Below the pieces are notes generated by a model. It did not search any database, was not told the DNA's origin, and worked only from the letters and a program-made list of their open reading frames with translations. Positions 37,160-46,089 of a stretch of 64,000 nt of DNA are shown here, one piece after another. The position numbers and the translations under genes are program-made. This stretch comes from Gloeothece verrucosa PCC 7822 (GTDB taxonomy: Bacteria; Cyanobacteriota; Cyanobacteriia; Cyanobacteriales; Microcystaceae), in assembly GCF_000147335.1 (NCBI RefSeq), contig NC_014501.1, forward strand, positions 3,922,001 through 3,986,000. The letters are read 5' to 3'. Every line of letters starts with the position of its first letter. The stretch's first letter is position 1.

Positions 37160-38170
37160 CTAAAGGACAAGTAAAAAACCAAGAGCTTCTTTAACTCGAG
37201 TTAAAGTTTGATGAGCCACTAGATTGGCTTTATGACGGCCTTCCCGTAAAACAGAATCTAAATAGCCTCTATCATTGATAATTTCGGTATATTTTTCTTG
37301 AATAGGACTCAGGCTATTGATAACCGCTTCAGTTAGCAAAGGCTTAAATTGTCCCCAACCGAGATCCCCACACTCTGTAGCCACTTCTTCTTTAGTCTTA
37401 CCAGAAAGTATGGCATATAAATTGAGCAAATTATTACACTCAGGACGTTCAGGATCATCAAAGGTCAATCCTCGAACGGGATCAGTCTTACAACGCTTAA
37501 TTTTTTTCTCAATCAGTTCAGGTGGATCTAGTAAATTAATACGACTCATATCCGAGGGATCAGACTTAGACATTTTGCTAGTTCCATCCGTTAGACTCAT
37601 CACCCGCGCCCCTTCTTTGCGGATCAAAGGTTCAGGCACTTTTAAGACCGGTTGAGTCGGGCTGCCAAATTGATCATTGATTCGTGCGGCAATGTCTCGG
37701 GTCAGTTCTAGGTGTTGTTTTTGGTCTTCTCCCACAGGAACTTTATCGGCATCATAGAGTAAAATATCGGCAGCCATTAACACTGGGTAATCCAGCAAAC
37801 CCACACCGACATTTTCTCCTTGTTTTTTCGCTTTTTCCTTGAACTGGATCATGCGTTCGAGCCAGTTTAGGGGAGTGATACAGTTTAATAACCAGGTCAG
37901 TTCACTATGAGCGCTGACATGAGATTGTACAAAAATCGTAGAATACTGTAGATCAATGCCACAAGCTAAATATAGGGCAGCTATATTATAAGTATCATGA
38001 GCTAATTTTTTGGGGTCGTGTGGAACGGTAATGGCGTGTAAGTCCACCACACAAAAGAAATTATCATATTCGTGCTGAAGATCGACCCAATTGCGAATCG
38101 CCCCTAAATAGTTACCTAAATGTAAGTTACCTGTGGGTTGTACCCCCGATAAAACTCGCTGTTTACTCAT
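37160..38170 (-). CDS. trpS: Tryptophanyl-tRNA synthetase
   Basis: 336 aa, the normal bacterial length. The class I motifs are present: GVQPTGNLHLGNYLGA (HIGH region, residues 9-24) and GTSKMSKSDPSD (KMSKS, about 195-206). PVGEDQKQHLELTRDIA is the Trp-binding and ATP-contact region. It charges tRNA-Trp in the cytoplasm. The gene stands alone, preceded by a PIN-toxin pair in the same direction about 120 bp upstream. Confidence 0.97.
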   Translation of the reverse strand: MSKQRVLSGVQPTGNLHLGNYLGAIRNWVDLQHEYDNFFCVVDLHAITVPHDPKKLAHDTYNIAALYLACGIDLQYSTIFVQSHVSAHSELTWLLNCITPLNWLERMIQFKEKAKKQGENVGVGLLDYPVLMAADILLYDADKVPVGEDQKQHLELTRDIAARINDQFGSPTQPVLKVPEPLIRKEGARVMSLTDGTSKMSKSDPSDMSRINLLDPPELIEKKIKRCKTDPVRGLTFDDPERPECNNLLNLYAILSGKTKEEVATECGDLGWGQFKPLLTEAVINSLSPIQEKYTEIINDRGYLDSVLREGRHKANLVAHQTLTRVKEALGFLLVL

Positions 38171-38290
38171 GCTGGTGATTTTACTTTTAATGCCAGAAGT
38201 TTTCCCGCAAAATTGTTATCGGCATATTTTATCATCTTTAGGAGTTATTAACACCAAAATTCAATCTCCTCAAAATCTTGATCTAATTCA

Positions 38291-38716
38291 TCATTGATCT
38301 AAATGCCAATTCTCTACCTGTAGGTTCTTAAAGCCATCAAAGTCTGACACATTGTTCGTCACGATAATTAAGTTATTTACATAAGCAATGGCGGCTATTT
38401 GACCATCGGCAAAAGGACGAGTTTTACCCATTTTCTTTAATCTCGCTCTTTCTACGCCATGCCACATAGCGGCTTCTGTATTATAAGGAAGTATCGGAAT
38501 TCTTGGGAGAATGACATTGTTGATAAATTTTTCTATGTTTTGACGTTTTTTAGAAGGGGGTAAGCAGTTACAACCATAAATAATCTCATCTAAAACAATA
38601 GCGGCTGTGGCAATTTCTCTTTGATGTTCTTCCAATTTAGCCATCACATTCGCATTAGGACTTTTTCGAGGTATTTCTGATAAAATATTTGTATCAAGCA
38701 GGTAACGTAAGCTCAC
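38291..38716 (-). CDS. PIN-domain VapC-like toxin
   Basis: 141 aa from a GTG codon at 38714-38716. The PIN acidic residues are visible: LDTNILSEI (Asp7), the middle Glu in LDEIIYG, RPFADGQIAAIA with Asp near 104, and TNNVSDF at the end. VapC toxins are Mg-dependent RNases cutting tRNA or rRNA. It starts 4 bases after the stop of the 250-aa upstream gene, the usual position of toxin after antitoxin. That partner is far larger than a normal VapB. Confidence 0.9.
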   Translation of the reverse strand: MSLRYLLDTNILSEIPRKSPNANVMAKLEEHQREIATAAIVLDEIIYGCNCLPPSKKRQNIEKFINNVILPRIPILPYNTEAAMWHGVERARLKKMGKTRPFADGQIAAIAYVNNLIIVTNNVSDFDGFKNLQVENWHLDQ

Positions 38717-38720
38717 AAAT

Positions 38721-39473
38721 TTACCTCACGTCCTGGGCATCATCTCGCAGATTTTGTAACCATTCTTCGGGTTCTATTCCCTCTTCATCGAGATTATTTT
38801 TTTCTCGAAACTCTTGTACAGATTCCCAAAAGTCAAAAGAGCTATTTGACTGCTCAATATAGTCTTTGAGCTTCAAAATAATAAGACTACTATAAGCTCT
38901 AAGCTGAGTGAACAAATTTGATAACTCTAACTCGCTTTCCCAATATCTTTTTTGATTGCGTTCAGAAACAAATATTGTATGTTTAGCACTCTCATAAATT
39001 TGTTTTAGTGTTGAAATAGAAAAACAATCATAAAAAACGTCAATTGTTTCAGCGAGTATATTAAAACCTTTAACAACTCTCTCAAGATCATCTTTATACT
39101 GACCTGTTTTTCCTTCATTAATAAAAAAAAGTGCCCCAAAAAGTCTAAAATAAGCTGTTGAATAATTCTTTAAATAGTATAAACTAATAGCTATAAAATT
39201 ATCATTAAATTTATCAATGTACTGTTTATAATGTTGAAGTACTCGATTTAAATGCTCCGTTAGTTTTTCAAAAATAACGGTTTTTTGTTGATAGGATTTT
39301 GAGTTATCTTTTACTTGCTCTAGACAAAATTCTGTCTCATTGATTAAATTTTTAATTAATATTTTTTCAGAGACTTCGAGAATATCATCAAGATGTTCCT
39401 TTAAATATTCAATATTTTTTAAAATATCTGTAGTGAGATTATTTTCAAATCCTTTAAGTTGTAGGTCATACAT
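38721..39473 (-). CDS. Large helical protein with antitoxin-like C-terminal tail
   Basis: 250 aa, Asn/Lys/Ile-rich and predicted almost wholly alpha-helical, with no DNA-binding AbrB, MazE or RHH motif. Only the last 40 residues (FWESVQEFREKNNLDEEGIEPEEWLQNLRD) resemble the toxin-wrapping tails of small cyanobacterial antitoxins. It ends 4 bases before the VapC start, so it is likely the neutralising partner. The first 200 residues are unrecognised. The bias towards A/T-rich codons is stronger than in its neighbours, compatible with acquisition by transfer. Confidence 0.6.
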   Translation of the reverse strand: MYDLQLKGFENNLTTDILKNIEYLKEHLDDILEVSEKILIKNLINETEFCLEQVKDNSKSYQQKTVIFEKLTEHLNRVLQHYKQYIDKFNDNFIAISLYYLKNYSTAYFRLFGALFFINEGKTGQYKDDLERVVKGFNILAETIDVFYDCFSISTLKQIYESAKHTIFVSERNQKRYWESELELSNLFTQLRAYSSLIILKLKDYIEQSNSSFDFWESVQEFREKNNLDEEGIEPEEWLQNLRDDAQDVR

Positions 39474-39862
39474 AATAGATATTTCCTAAAGTTAAAAAAA
39501 GCAAATTCATTAATCATTAAAGGACACAGACTTACCTAACTTTTTTTCAAAAAGTCTTATTTTATAATAACAGCCGATTTTGCCTGACGAGCCGCTAAAC
39601 CATTGAAAATTAATCATGATAGCTCAAGCAAGGGAAACAGTTTATTAAATCCGAGAAAGCGCACATCGCTGCGGAATGCCTGTCGCCTTTTTTCCCTATA
39701 AGTTACGAATGGGAGCAAGGACTCCCCTAACTAAACTCAATATTTTTGCTCAAAAGCGTCATTTCTAATTTTCAATCCCTTTATAATGATTTAAACAGAG
39801 GTGTCGATTGTCCGACATCAAGGTTAAAACGACATCACCAAAGTGTAGCAAGTCACTAGACC
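39474..39862. other. Gene-free region upstream of ndhH
   Basis: About 390 bases between the toxin pair and ndhH, divergently transcribed. I see no convincing ORF or RNA gene; the left part is A/T-rich and probably holds the toxin-antitoxin promoter. Confidence 0.35.
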
Positions 39863-41044
39863 ATGAAAATCGAAACCCGTACCGAACCCATGGTTCTTAA
39901 CATGGGTCCCCACCATCCCTCAATGCACGGCGTTCTCCGTCTAATAGTCACCCTCGATGGCGAAGATGTAGTCGACTGTGAACCCGTCATTGGTTATCTT
40001 CACCGAGGGATGGAGAAAATTGCCGAAAATCGCACAAACATTATGTACGTTCCCTATGTTAGCCGTTGGGACTACGCGGCGGGGATGTTTAATGAAGCGA
40101 TTACCGTCAATGCGCCGGAAAAATTAGCGAATATTGAAGTACCAAAACGGGCGCAATATATCCGCGTGATCATGTTGGAACTCAACCGCATTGCTAACCA
40201 CTTATTATGGTTAGGCCCCTTTATGGCGGACGTTGGCGCTCAAACTCCCTTTTTCTATATTTTCCGAGAACGGGAAATGATTTATGACCTCTGGGAAGCC
40301 GCTAGCGGTTATCGCATGGTTAATAACAATTATTTCCGCATCGGTGGGGTAGCGGTAGATTTGCCCTATGGTTGGGTCGATAAGTGTGAAGACTTCTGTG
40401 ATTATTTTGACCCGAAAGTGGATGAGTACGAAAGGTTAATCACCGATAACCCGATTTTCCGCCGCCGGGTTGAAGGGGTTGGCACTATTACCCGAGACGA
40501 GGCGATTAACTGGAGTCTTTCAGGCCCGATGTTACGCGCTTCTGGGGTGAAGTGGGATTTACGCAAAGTGGACCACTATGAATGTTATGACGATTTCGAC
40601 TGGGAGGTTCACTGGGAAACGGGGGGTGATTGTTTTGCTCGTTACCTCGTTCGTATTCGGGAAATGCGCGAATCGGTGAAAATTATTCGTCAAGCTCTTA
40701 AAGGTCTGCCGGGCGGCCCCTATGAAAACCTGGAAGCCAAGCGCTTGATGGAAGGGAAAAAATCTCAGTGGAATGATTTTGAGTACCAATATATCGCTAA
40801 AAAGATTGCTCCTACCTTTAAAATTCCTGCTGGTGAACACTATGTTCGTCTAGAAAGCGGGAAAGGTGAATTAGGCATCTTTATTATTGGTAATGATGAT
40901 GTTTTTCCCTGGCGTTGGAAAATTCGCGCGGCTGATTTCAATAATCTGCAAATTTTGCCTCATATTTTGAAAGGGGTAAAAGTAGCTGATATTGTCGCTA
41001 TCTTGGGAAGTATCGACATTATTATGGGTTCTGTAGACCGTTAA
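39863..41044 (+). CDS. ndhH: NAD(P)H-quinone oxidoreductase subunit H (NDH-1)
   Basis: 393 aa, canonical length. [22 protein letters not shown] is the start of the 49-kDa/NuoD fold; [22 protein letters not shown] and the C-terminal [18 protein letters not shown] end are diagnostic. NdhH forms part of the quinone-binding peripheral arm of the ferredoxin-driven thylakoid complex used in respiration, cyclic electron flow and CO2 uptake. It stands alone here, as usual in cyanobacteria, and is followed by a stable hairpin at 41077-41096. Confidence 0.98.
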   Translation: MKIETRTEPMVLNMGPHHPSMHGVLRLIVTLDGEDVVDCEPVIGYLHRGMEKIAENRTNIMYVPYVSRWDYAAGMFNEAITVNAPEKLANIEVPKRAQYIRVIMLELNRIANHLLWLGPFMADVGAQTPFFYIFREREMIYDLWEAASGYRMVNNNYFRIGGVAVDLPYGWVDKCEDFCDYFDPKVDEYERLITDNPIFRRRVEGVGTITRDEAINWSLSGPMLRASGVKWDLRKVDHYECYDDFDWEVHWETGGDCFARYLVRIREMRESVKIIRQALKGLPGGPYENLEAKRLMEGKKSQWNDFEYQYIAKKIAPTFKIPAGEHYVRLESGKGELGIFIIGNDDVFPWRWKIRAADFNNLQILPHILKGVKVADIVAILGSIDIIMGSVDR

Positions 41045-41388
41045 TTCCCTTTAAAACTTTTATTACTGTTATTTAGCCAGGGATTAAAGTCCCTGGTTAT
41101 GGTTTAAATGGGCAGGGGAAACGAACAACCCAATAAGCAATAAGGATTAGTCCAAAAGTCGTAAAAAGTAGGCGATAACCTAGAGCGAAATTTTATTAAA
41201 TTAGTTTTCTATTTTTTTAATATTTATTAATTAAATTGGTAACTTTCTATTCCTTTAGATAGAGTTTTATTTTTGGGTTTAAAATTTATCTAAAATTTTA
41301 CTTTTGCCTGTGTTAATAAAACTTGTTAGCGTTCAATTCCCTTTTATCCTTCACCTAATACCTAGTTAAAAAAAGTGAGGACAATTTT
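41045..41388. other. Intergenic region after ndhH
   Basis: Besides the hairpin at 41077-41096 it contains A/T-rich sequence leading to the secreted-protein gene, whose ATG has GTGAGGA 10 bases upstream. No gene seen. Confidence 0.35.
41077..41096 (+). terminator. Hairpin CCAGGGA-N6-TCCCTGG after ndhH
   Basis: A 7-bp perfect stem with a 6-base loop, 32 bases after the ndhH stop. No T run follows directly (TTATGG), so it may terminate weakly or protect the 3' end; the same palindrome type also occurs as a dispersed repeat. Confidence 0.45.
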
Positions 41389-41802
41389 ATGAAAATTCGT
41401 TTTTTAAGTGGTTTAAGTGTGGCAGCACTTAGCCTTTGTTTAAGTTGGCCAGTTTTAGCTCAAAATTCTGCCAAACCTGACTCGGGAAATACATCTAACC
41501 CAAGCACTTCCGAGACGATGACAGAAGATACACCGTCTCAAACTCCTGAGCAACTAACACCAATGAATGATAAACCGTCGTCGCCTGATGGGTCTTCCTC
41601 TACTTCGGAAACTAACAGCGAATCTCAGCCGGGAACAAGTTCGGTTTCTCAGCCAAGATTGGAACAAATGACCAATACTTCTGGTGAAAATCCAAAACCG
41701 AGTTCTCAAACCATTGATCCTGTTCAAAATCCAACTAAACCCCAGGTAACCCCAACAACCACAAAACCCCAAAATTCGGTTCCTGATACGATTAAAAAAT
41801 AA
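41389..41802 (+). CDS. Secreted low-complexity Ser/Thr/Pro-rich protein
   Basis: 137 aa. A signal peptide (residues 1-25, cleavage after VLAQ or PVLA) is followed by a chain almost wholly of Ser, Thr, Pro, Asn, Gln and Glu (NTSNPSTSETMTEDTPSQ...), with no aromatic core or cysteine. It should be disordered in the periplasm or exterior. No family is recognised. A strong terminator follows 72 bases later, so it is a single-gene transcript. Confidence 0.72.
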   Translation: MKIRFLSGLSVAALSLCLSWPVLAQNSAKPDSGNTSNPSTSETMTEDTPSQTPEQLTPMNDKPSSPDGSSSTSETNSESQPGTSSVSQPRLEQMTNTSGENPKPSSQTIDPVQNPTKPQVTPTTTKPQNSVPDTIKK

Positions 41803-41873
41803 CTTTTTACAAGTTATTGAAAGCTAATTAATTACTCTTTGTTTATTGAGTATGGGTGTAAAGAGCTTAGATG

Positions 41874-41901
41874 ATCCTGCCTGATCAGCAGGATTTTTTT
41901 A
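41874..41901 (+). terminator. Rho-independent terminator
   Basis: Stem ATCCTGC / GCAGGAT at 41874-41880 and 41888-41894, 7-base loop CTGATCA, then a run of eight T. Canonical intrinsic terminator for the secreted low-complexity gene. Confidence 0.85.
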
Positions 41902-41959
41902 TTACACCTTAAATTTTATTCCCTGTTCCCTAAAATCCAGAACTTTGTCCCTCAGTAGT

Positions 41960-43024
41960 CTAGGAAATGCTATATTGAGGCTTATAAATTTTCCCAGGAC
42001 TATGATCTGAGTTAATTTCCACCACTAAATCAGCCGCTCCGGGGTTTTGGGTTAAAGGCGTAATAAATAATTCAGGATGTAAAGCTTGCCAAAAATAGTC
42101 AACAAATTGCTCAATTTCATCATCACTCATCCCATTTTCTCCCCTGGATCTCATTTGATGTTCTGCTTCTTTACGCCATTGTTTACTGAGGCGATAATCC
42201 CGAGGATTTAAGATGATTAAATAGTCTAATCGCTCCCACAAAGGTAAATAATCCTTCAAACGCTGATTACAAGAGCGAGCAAAAGGTTTATCTTCACAAG
42301 CAATCGGACAGGATAAGCTTTCAAAAACAGTATCATCAAGGGGGCGAACTCCTACAAACCAACCCTCGAAGATAACAATATCTATTACTCCAGTCAGGGG
42401 TTGCGGTTCAATTCTATCCCCTTCACCATTGTAGAGAGATTTTTTAAAACGAGGAATTAAAATTGGTTCAGTTCGCTCAGTTTGAAGGACTTGATCTAAA
42501 ACTTTTAACCCTGCTTCAAGATCATGAGTCCCAGGAGGCCCACGCCAAATTAAACCTTCCTGAGTTTTTAAAAGTTGTCGTTCTTGATAGGTTTTATAAA
42601 TATCATCAATGGAGAAGCCAAAACTCCTATAATTCATAGCCGCTAAAATAGTATGGATAATGGTTGTCAGAGTGGTTTTACCCGTTCCTTGACCCCCTAA
42701 AATACCGACAATATAGGGTGATCCTTTCCTCTGTTTGGCTTCAGCTAATTGTAAGGCTAAGGGTAACCACAGCCGCCACAGGGTGACTCCTATCATTTCT
42801 GAATCTTTTAAGCCTAATTGTTGACTGAGTTGCTTAACTTGGGGATAGACTTGTGTAAACCAAAAGGAGCGCTCTTGAATCTTTTCTAAGCCATTTTCTG
42901 CCGTAATTTCCCAAGGGTTGGCGGCTAGAGAGTTAGTTAACTCTTGATTATATAAATCTTTTAACTTTTCTCTTGAGAGTCCCTCACCAGCACTTAGAGA
43001 TTTTAAACTATCTATAATTGACAT
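41960..43024 (-). CDS. D-glycerate 3-kinase (plant/cyanobacterial GLYK)
   Basis: About 354 aa from the ATG at 43022-43024; a GTG four codons earlier is also possible. GILGGQGTGKTTLTTII (near residue 100) is the P-loop of the GLYK/phosphoribulokinase-like kinase group, and FSIDDIYKTYQER carries the Walker-B-like acidic residues. VIFEGWFVGVRPL and the C-terminal DYFWQALHPELF region complete the family pattern. The enzyme phosphorylates glycerate in the last step of the photorespiratory 2-phosphoglycolate pathway. It follows Ycf20 and DUF3611 genes in the same direction with short gaps, probably one operon. Confidence 0.9.
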   Translation of the reverse strand: MSIIDSLKSLSAGEGLSREKLKDLYNQELTNSLAANPWEITAENGLEKIQERSFWFTQVYPQVKQLSQQLGLKDSEMIGVTLWRLWLPLALQLAEAKQRKGSPYIVGILGGQGTGKTTLTTIIHTILAAMNYRSFGFSIDDIYKTYQERQLLKTQEGLIWRGPPGTHDLEAGLKVLDQVLQTERTEPILIPRFKKSLYNGEGDRIEPQPLTGVIDIVIFEGWFVGVRPLDDTVFESLSCPIACEDKPFARSCNQRLKDYLPLWERLDYLIILNPRDYRLSKQWRKEAEHQMRSRGENGMSDDEIEQFVDYFWQALHPELFITPLTQNPGAADLVVEINSDHSPGKIYKPQYSIS

Positions 43025-43042
43025 ATCCCAAGCCACAAAAAT

Positions 43043-43393
43043 TTAAGATCCAAGCTTAAATGCTTCTAGAAATAACCCGTAAATCATGCCCATTTTAAAT
43101 AAATTTAAAGTCTCGACAAAAAGCCATTGCCGCACTTCCCCGGCTTTTGATGGCCGGCCAGAAAAACGATAAACAAAAATACTCGCCCCTTCTGTAAAGA
43201 GCAAAATTAACGCGGCCATCACTACGTCTAAGTCGGCTTTTTGTCCGCCGGTTGTGGAAATTGCTTGAGCGGCAAAAAATCCCCCCAGAAAACCAATTAA
43301 TAATACAGAAATACGCCGCCAAGGATTACTTAAAAAGCGTTGTATCCTAAAAGCCGTTGCATCGACTAGGGTATTTAGGCGAGTTCGTTGCAT
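43043..43393 (-). CDS. ycf20: Ycf20-like DUF565 membrane protein
   Basis: 116 aa with RFLSNPWRRISVLLIGFLGGFF and an ADLDVVMAALILLFTEG segment typical of Ycf20/DUF565. Three hydrophobic segments are likely (28-46, 60-78, 95-113). Plastid Ycf20 homologs affect non-photochemical quenching in green algae, but the bacterial function is unknown. It sits between DUF3611 and glycerate kinase, separated by 11 and about 18 bases. Confidence 0.85.
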   Translation of the reverse strand: MQRTRLNTLVDATAFRIQRFLSNPWRRISVLLIGFLGGFFAAQAISTTGGQKADLDVVMAALILLFTEGASIFVYRFSGRPSKAGEVRQWLFVETLNLFKMGMIYGLFLEAFKLGS

Positions 43394-43404
43394 AATTTAT
43401 CTTT

Positions 43405-43983
43405 TTATTTATTGAGACGATCTAACAGCAATAAAGCAATAACAATCCCGATAAAATGACAAAAAATGGTGTGAGTATTCGCCAAAACTAATAAAATTTC
43501 ATTCGGTTGCGGCAATTGAGAAGTATTATAAATGGTGGTTCCTTGAGGAAGACTAGACAATTTTTGCCAAAGAACACCGACAAAAGATTCAGCCCCCAAA
43601 ATCGCTAAGAGCATTCCCAGCAAATTGGCCACTAATCCAAGTTTAATGGCTTGGAGAGTGGATTTTTTGTGCGGACGAATGGCGGGGTCTCCATATTGAA
43701 TTAATTGGGCAATTTTTCGATAACGGAAGAAAAAGATAAGGCTGATAATTAGGGCTAAAATCCCTCCAGTAGCACAAAAAAGACTGAACCCTGCCCCTTG
43801 AATGGTTTTCGTGTCCCCTGCCGCCGTTAATCCAGCCGCCGCTAATAGCAGCAAAACAGCCGCTAACACACCGAAGACTAACTGTAGCCAAAACCCGATA
43901 TTTCCAGCCATTCTTAAGGTAGAGGCTGCTTTAACGGCTCCCTGGGATAAAGGAGCGGCTAGTTCTCCATCTCTATTCATCAC
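43405..43983 (-). CDS. DUF3611 four-TM membrane protein
   Basis: 192 aa with four hydrophobic helices at about residues 28-52, 62-86, 110-130 and 160-187. Its length, the SFVGVLWQKLSSLPQG loop and the ending HTIFCHFIGIVIALLLLDRLNK fit DUF3611, a family of cyanobacterial and plastid-envelope proteins of unknown role. First gene of the leftward trio with ycf20 and glycerate kinase. Confidence 0.8.
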   Translation of the reverse strand: MMNRDGELAAPLSQGAVKAASTLRMAGNIGFWLQLVFGVLAAVLLLLAAAGLTAAGDTKTIQGAGFSLFCATGGILALIISLIFFFRYRKIAQLIQYGDPAIRPHKKSTLQAIKLGLVANLLGMLLAILGAESFVGVLWQKLSSLPQGTTIYNTSQLPQPNEILLVLANTHTIFCHFIGIVIALLLLDRLNK

Positions 43984-44373
43984 TTTATTACTCTTGTAAA
44001 GATCAAGGTTTGAGTTATTCTGTTTTTATTTTCGTATTTTTGGGGAGCAGTTGCCACTCAATAAGGAAAGGGGTTCGACAACTGGCTAATGACTAAGGAC
44101 TGATCAGAAAATGTCAAACGATTTGTTAGACTGGATAAAAAGGTGTAGCTAACTCAGATCAGTAGGGGAGAGGTAATGTCTAACTCCAACTCTGCTTTCT
44201 GAGCTTGTATTTAGGAGGTTAAGCTTCAAGACGCTGTGCATATGCACTCAAAGTGTATGTAACAAAATTTTAATCATAAGCTATTATCAATAAATTAAGA
44301 TTCGCGGATCATCCTCCTATAAACATTTACGTTAAATTTTTAGAGGAAGCTAGAGCTTCAAACACAGGAAAAA
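43984..44373. other. Divergent region with palindrome GTGCATATGCAC
   Basis: About 390 bases between the DUF3611 and PRC-barrel genes. A perfect 12-bp palindrome GTGCATATGCAC at 44236-44247 lies about 125 bases before the PRC-barrel ATG and could be an operator for a dimeric regulator. No gene found; a degenerate heptamer stretch (AATGACTAAGGACT) is near 44088. Confidence 0.4.
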
Positions 44374-45333
44374 ATGGTAACAGAGAACTTTCGTTTACGT
44401 TCCGAATATATAAATACTCAGGTGATTACTCGTAACACAGGCAAGAAGTTAGGAGTCGTTAAAGAAATTTTAGTGGATATAGACCGACGGGAAGTCGTGG
44501 CCCTAGGATTACGGGATAATATTCTGGCCTTATCGGGAATGCCTCAGTATATGTACCTCTCAAGTATCCGACAAACCGGTGATGTAATTTTAGTTGATGA
44601 TGAAGAGGTATTCCAACCCATTGATCTAGACGCTTATACTCCTGTAGTTAACAGTGAAGTGATTACAGAAACCGGTGAACCTTTGGGCCGAGTGCGCGAT
44701 TTTCAATTTTCAGCCGACGAAGGCAGAATCATTTCGATTATTATCGCTTCGATTGGACTGCCGCAAATTCCTGAACAGTTGATCAGTACCTATGAAATCT
44801 CAATCGAAGAAGTGGTGAGCAGTGGGCCTAACCGCTTAATTGTCTTTGAAGGAGCAGAAGAACGCCTGACTCGGATGAGTGTAGGACTTCTAGAACGCTT
44901 GGGTATTGGTCGCCCCCCTTGGGAAAAAGAAGAAGAGGAAGTCTATTATCCTCCGACTGCCCGTCCGGAGAATCAACTGGGTACAGGTATCCCCGTGCGG
45001 ACCCCTGTGGAAGCTAAAAAACCTGTGGTAGAAGAACGATGGGATGAGGATGAGTGGGAACCGGTTCGCAATGCGGCTCCTCCTCGACGACAAGAAGCTA
45101 TGCGCTATCAAGAAGAAGAGTTAGAAGAGGATAATTGGGGCGAAATCCAACGCGAACGCTCACAAAGCTATGAAGATGCGCCAGAACAAGCTTATGATTA
45201 TCAATATGATGATGTGGCCTCTGATGTCTGGGATGATGATGTGGAACCTGAACCCTATAATCCTCCTCGGGTCAATATTCCCGAAAAACAACGGGAAAGA
45301 ATCCCTGAATATGAGGAAGAAACCCGTTATTAA
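44374..45333 (+). CDS. PRC-barrel domain protein
   Basis: 319 aa. Two PRC-barrel beta domains (residues 4-75 and 85-165; each with a GKKLGVVKEILVDIDRREVVAL-like or GEPLGRVRDFQFSADEGRIISI-like pattern) are followed by a long acidic, Arg/Tyr-rich disordered tail (200-319) with many EE, DD and WD pairs. PRC barrels bind proteins or RNA in reaction centres and RimM; cyanobacterial double-PRC proteins may associate with photosynthetic complexes, though no role is proven. The ATG is preceded by AGGAAAAA. Confidence 0.85.
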   Translation: MVTENFRLRSEYINTQVITRNTGKKLGVVKEILVDIDRREVVALGLRDNILALSGMPQYMYLSSIRQTGDVILVDDEEVFQPIDLDAYTPVVNSEVITETGEPLGRVRDFQFSADEGRIISIIIASIGLPQIPEQLISTYEISIEEVVSSGPNRLIVFEGAEERLTRMSVGLLERLGIGRPPWEKEEEEVYYPPTARPENQLGTGIPVRTPVEAKKPVVEERWDEDEWEPVRNAAPPRRQEAMRYQEEELEEDNWGEIQRERSQSYEDAPEQAYDYQYDDVASDVWDDDVEPEPYNPPRVNIPEKQRERIPEYEEETRY

Positions 45334-45416
45334 TCGCTAAAATTGAATTTAACAGCGATCGCACTCTGAAAAAAACATTCTTTTGGGGCGGTCGCTCTCT
45401 GTTTATAAGTCAAAAT

Positions 45417-46004
45417 ATGAAAAAGTTAATCGTTGCTACCAGTAACCCTGGTAAAATGCAGGAACTCCAAGAATACCTAACTGAATTGGATTGGGAATTA
45501 CAGTTAAAACCTGACTCCCTAGAAATAGAAGAAACCGGTGAGACTTTTATCGCTAATGCTTGTTTGAAGGCCTCTGGGGTGGCTCTAGCTACGGGAGAAT
45601 GGGCTATAGCTGATGATTCGGGTTTGGTTGTAGAGGCTCTCAATGGGGCCCCCGGTATTTATTCAGCCCGCTATGGAAATACTGATACTGAACGCATTGA
45701 GCGGGTTCTTAAAGAGTTAGGGGAGACAACAAACCGCCAAGCTTATTTTGTCTGTGCTATTGCCATCGCTGAGCCGGATGGTTCCATTGCTTTTAGCGCT
45801 GAAGGGATCTGTCAAGGGGAAATTCTCCAAGCACCTAGAGGCACAAAAGGCTTTGGCTATGATCCGATTTTTTATGTTCCTTCTGTTCAACTCACTTTTG
45901 GGGAAATGAACCCAGAAATTAAACACAAGATTAGTCATCGAGGCAAAGCTTTTGAAATTTTGTTACCTGTATTGAAACAACAGGGCATAGGACATAAAAA
46001 ATAA
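45417..46004 (+). CDS. rdgB: Non-canonical purine NTP pyrophosphatase (RdgB/HAM1)
   Basis: 195 aa, typical size. VATSNPGKMQELQEYL (residues 6-21), ADDSGLVVEALNGAPGIYSARYG, and FGYDPIFYVPS are the signature regions. The enzyme hydrolyses ITP, dITP and XTP to monophosphates so that deaminated bases are not built into DNA or RNA. Single gene, about 80 bases after the PRC-barrel gene; a HIP1 octamer lies in that gap. Confidence 0.95.
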   Translation: MKKLIVATSNPGKMQELQEYLTELDWELQLKPDSLEIEETGETFIANACLKASGVALATGEWAIADDSGLVVEALNGAPGIYSARYGNTDTERIERVLKELGETTNRQAYFVCAIAIAEPDGSIAFSAEGICQGEILQAPRGTKGFGYDPIFYVPSVQLTFGEMNPEIKHKISHRGKAFEILLPVLKQQGIGHKK

Positions 46005-46089
46005 GGAAAAGGGGAAAGCGGCATCAGAAATAGGGCGAGTGTTTTTTACCTATTGCCTTTTGCCTGTTCCCTGTTTCCTCTTGCAGATT

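Noticed and set aside
44066..44100. GGGGTTCGACAACTG resembling a tRNA T-arm
   Set aside because: No acceptor or anticodon stem can be drawn around it; no tRNA gene was recognised anywhere in the window.
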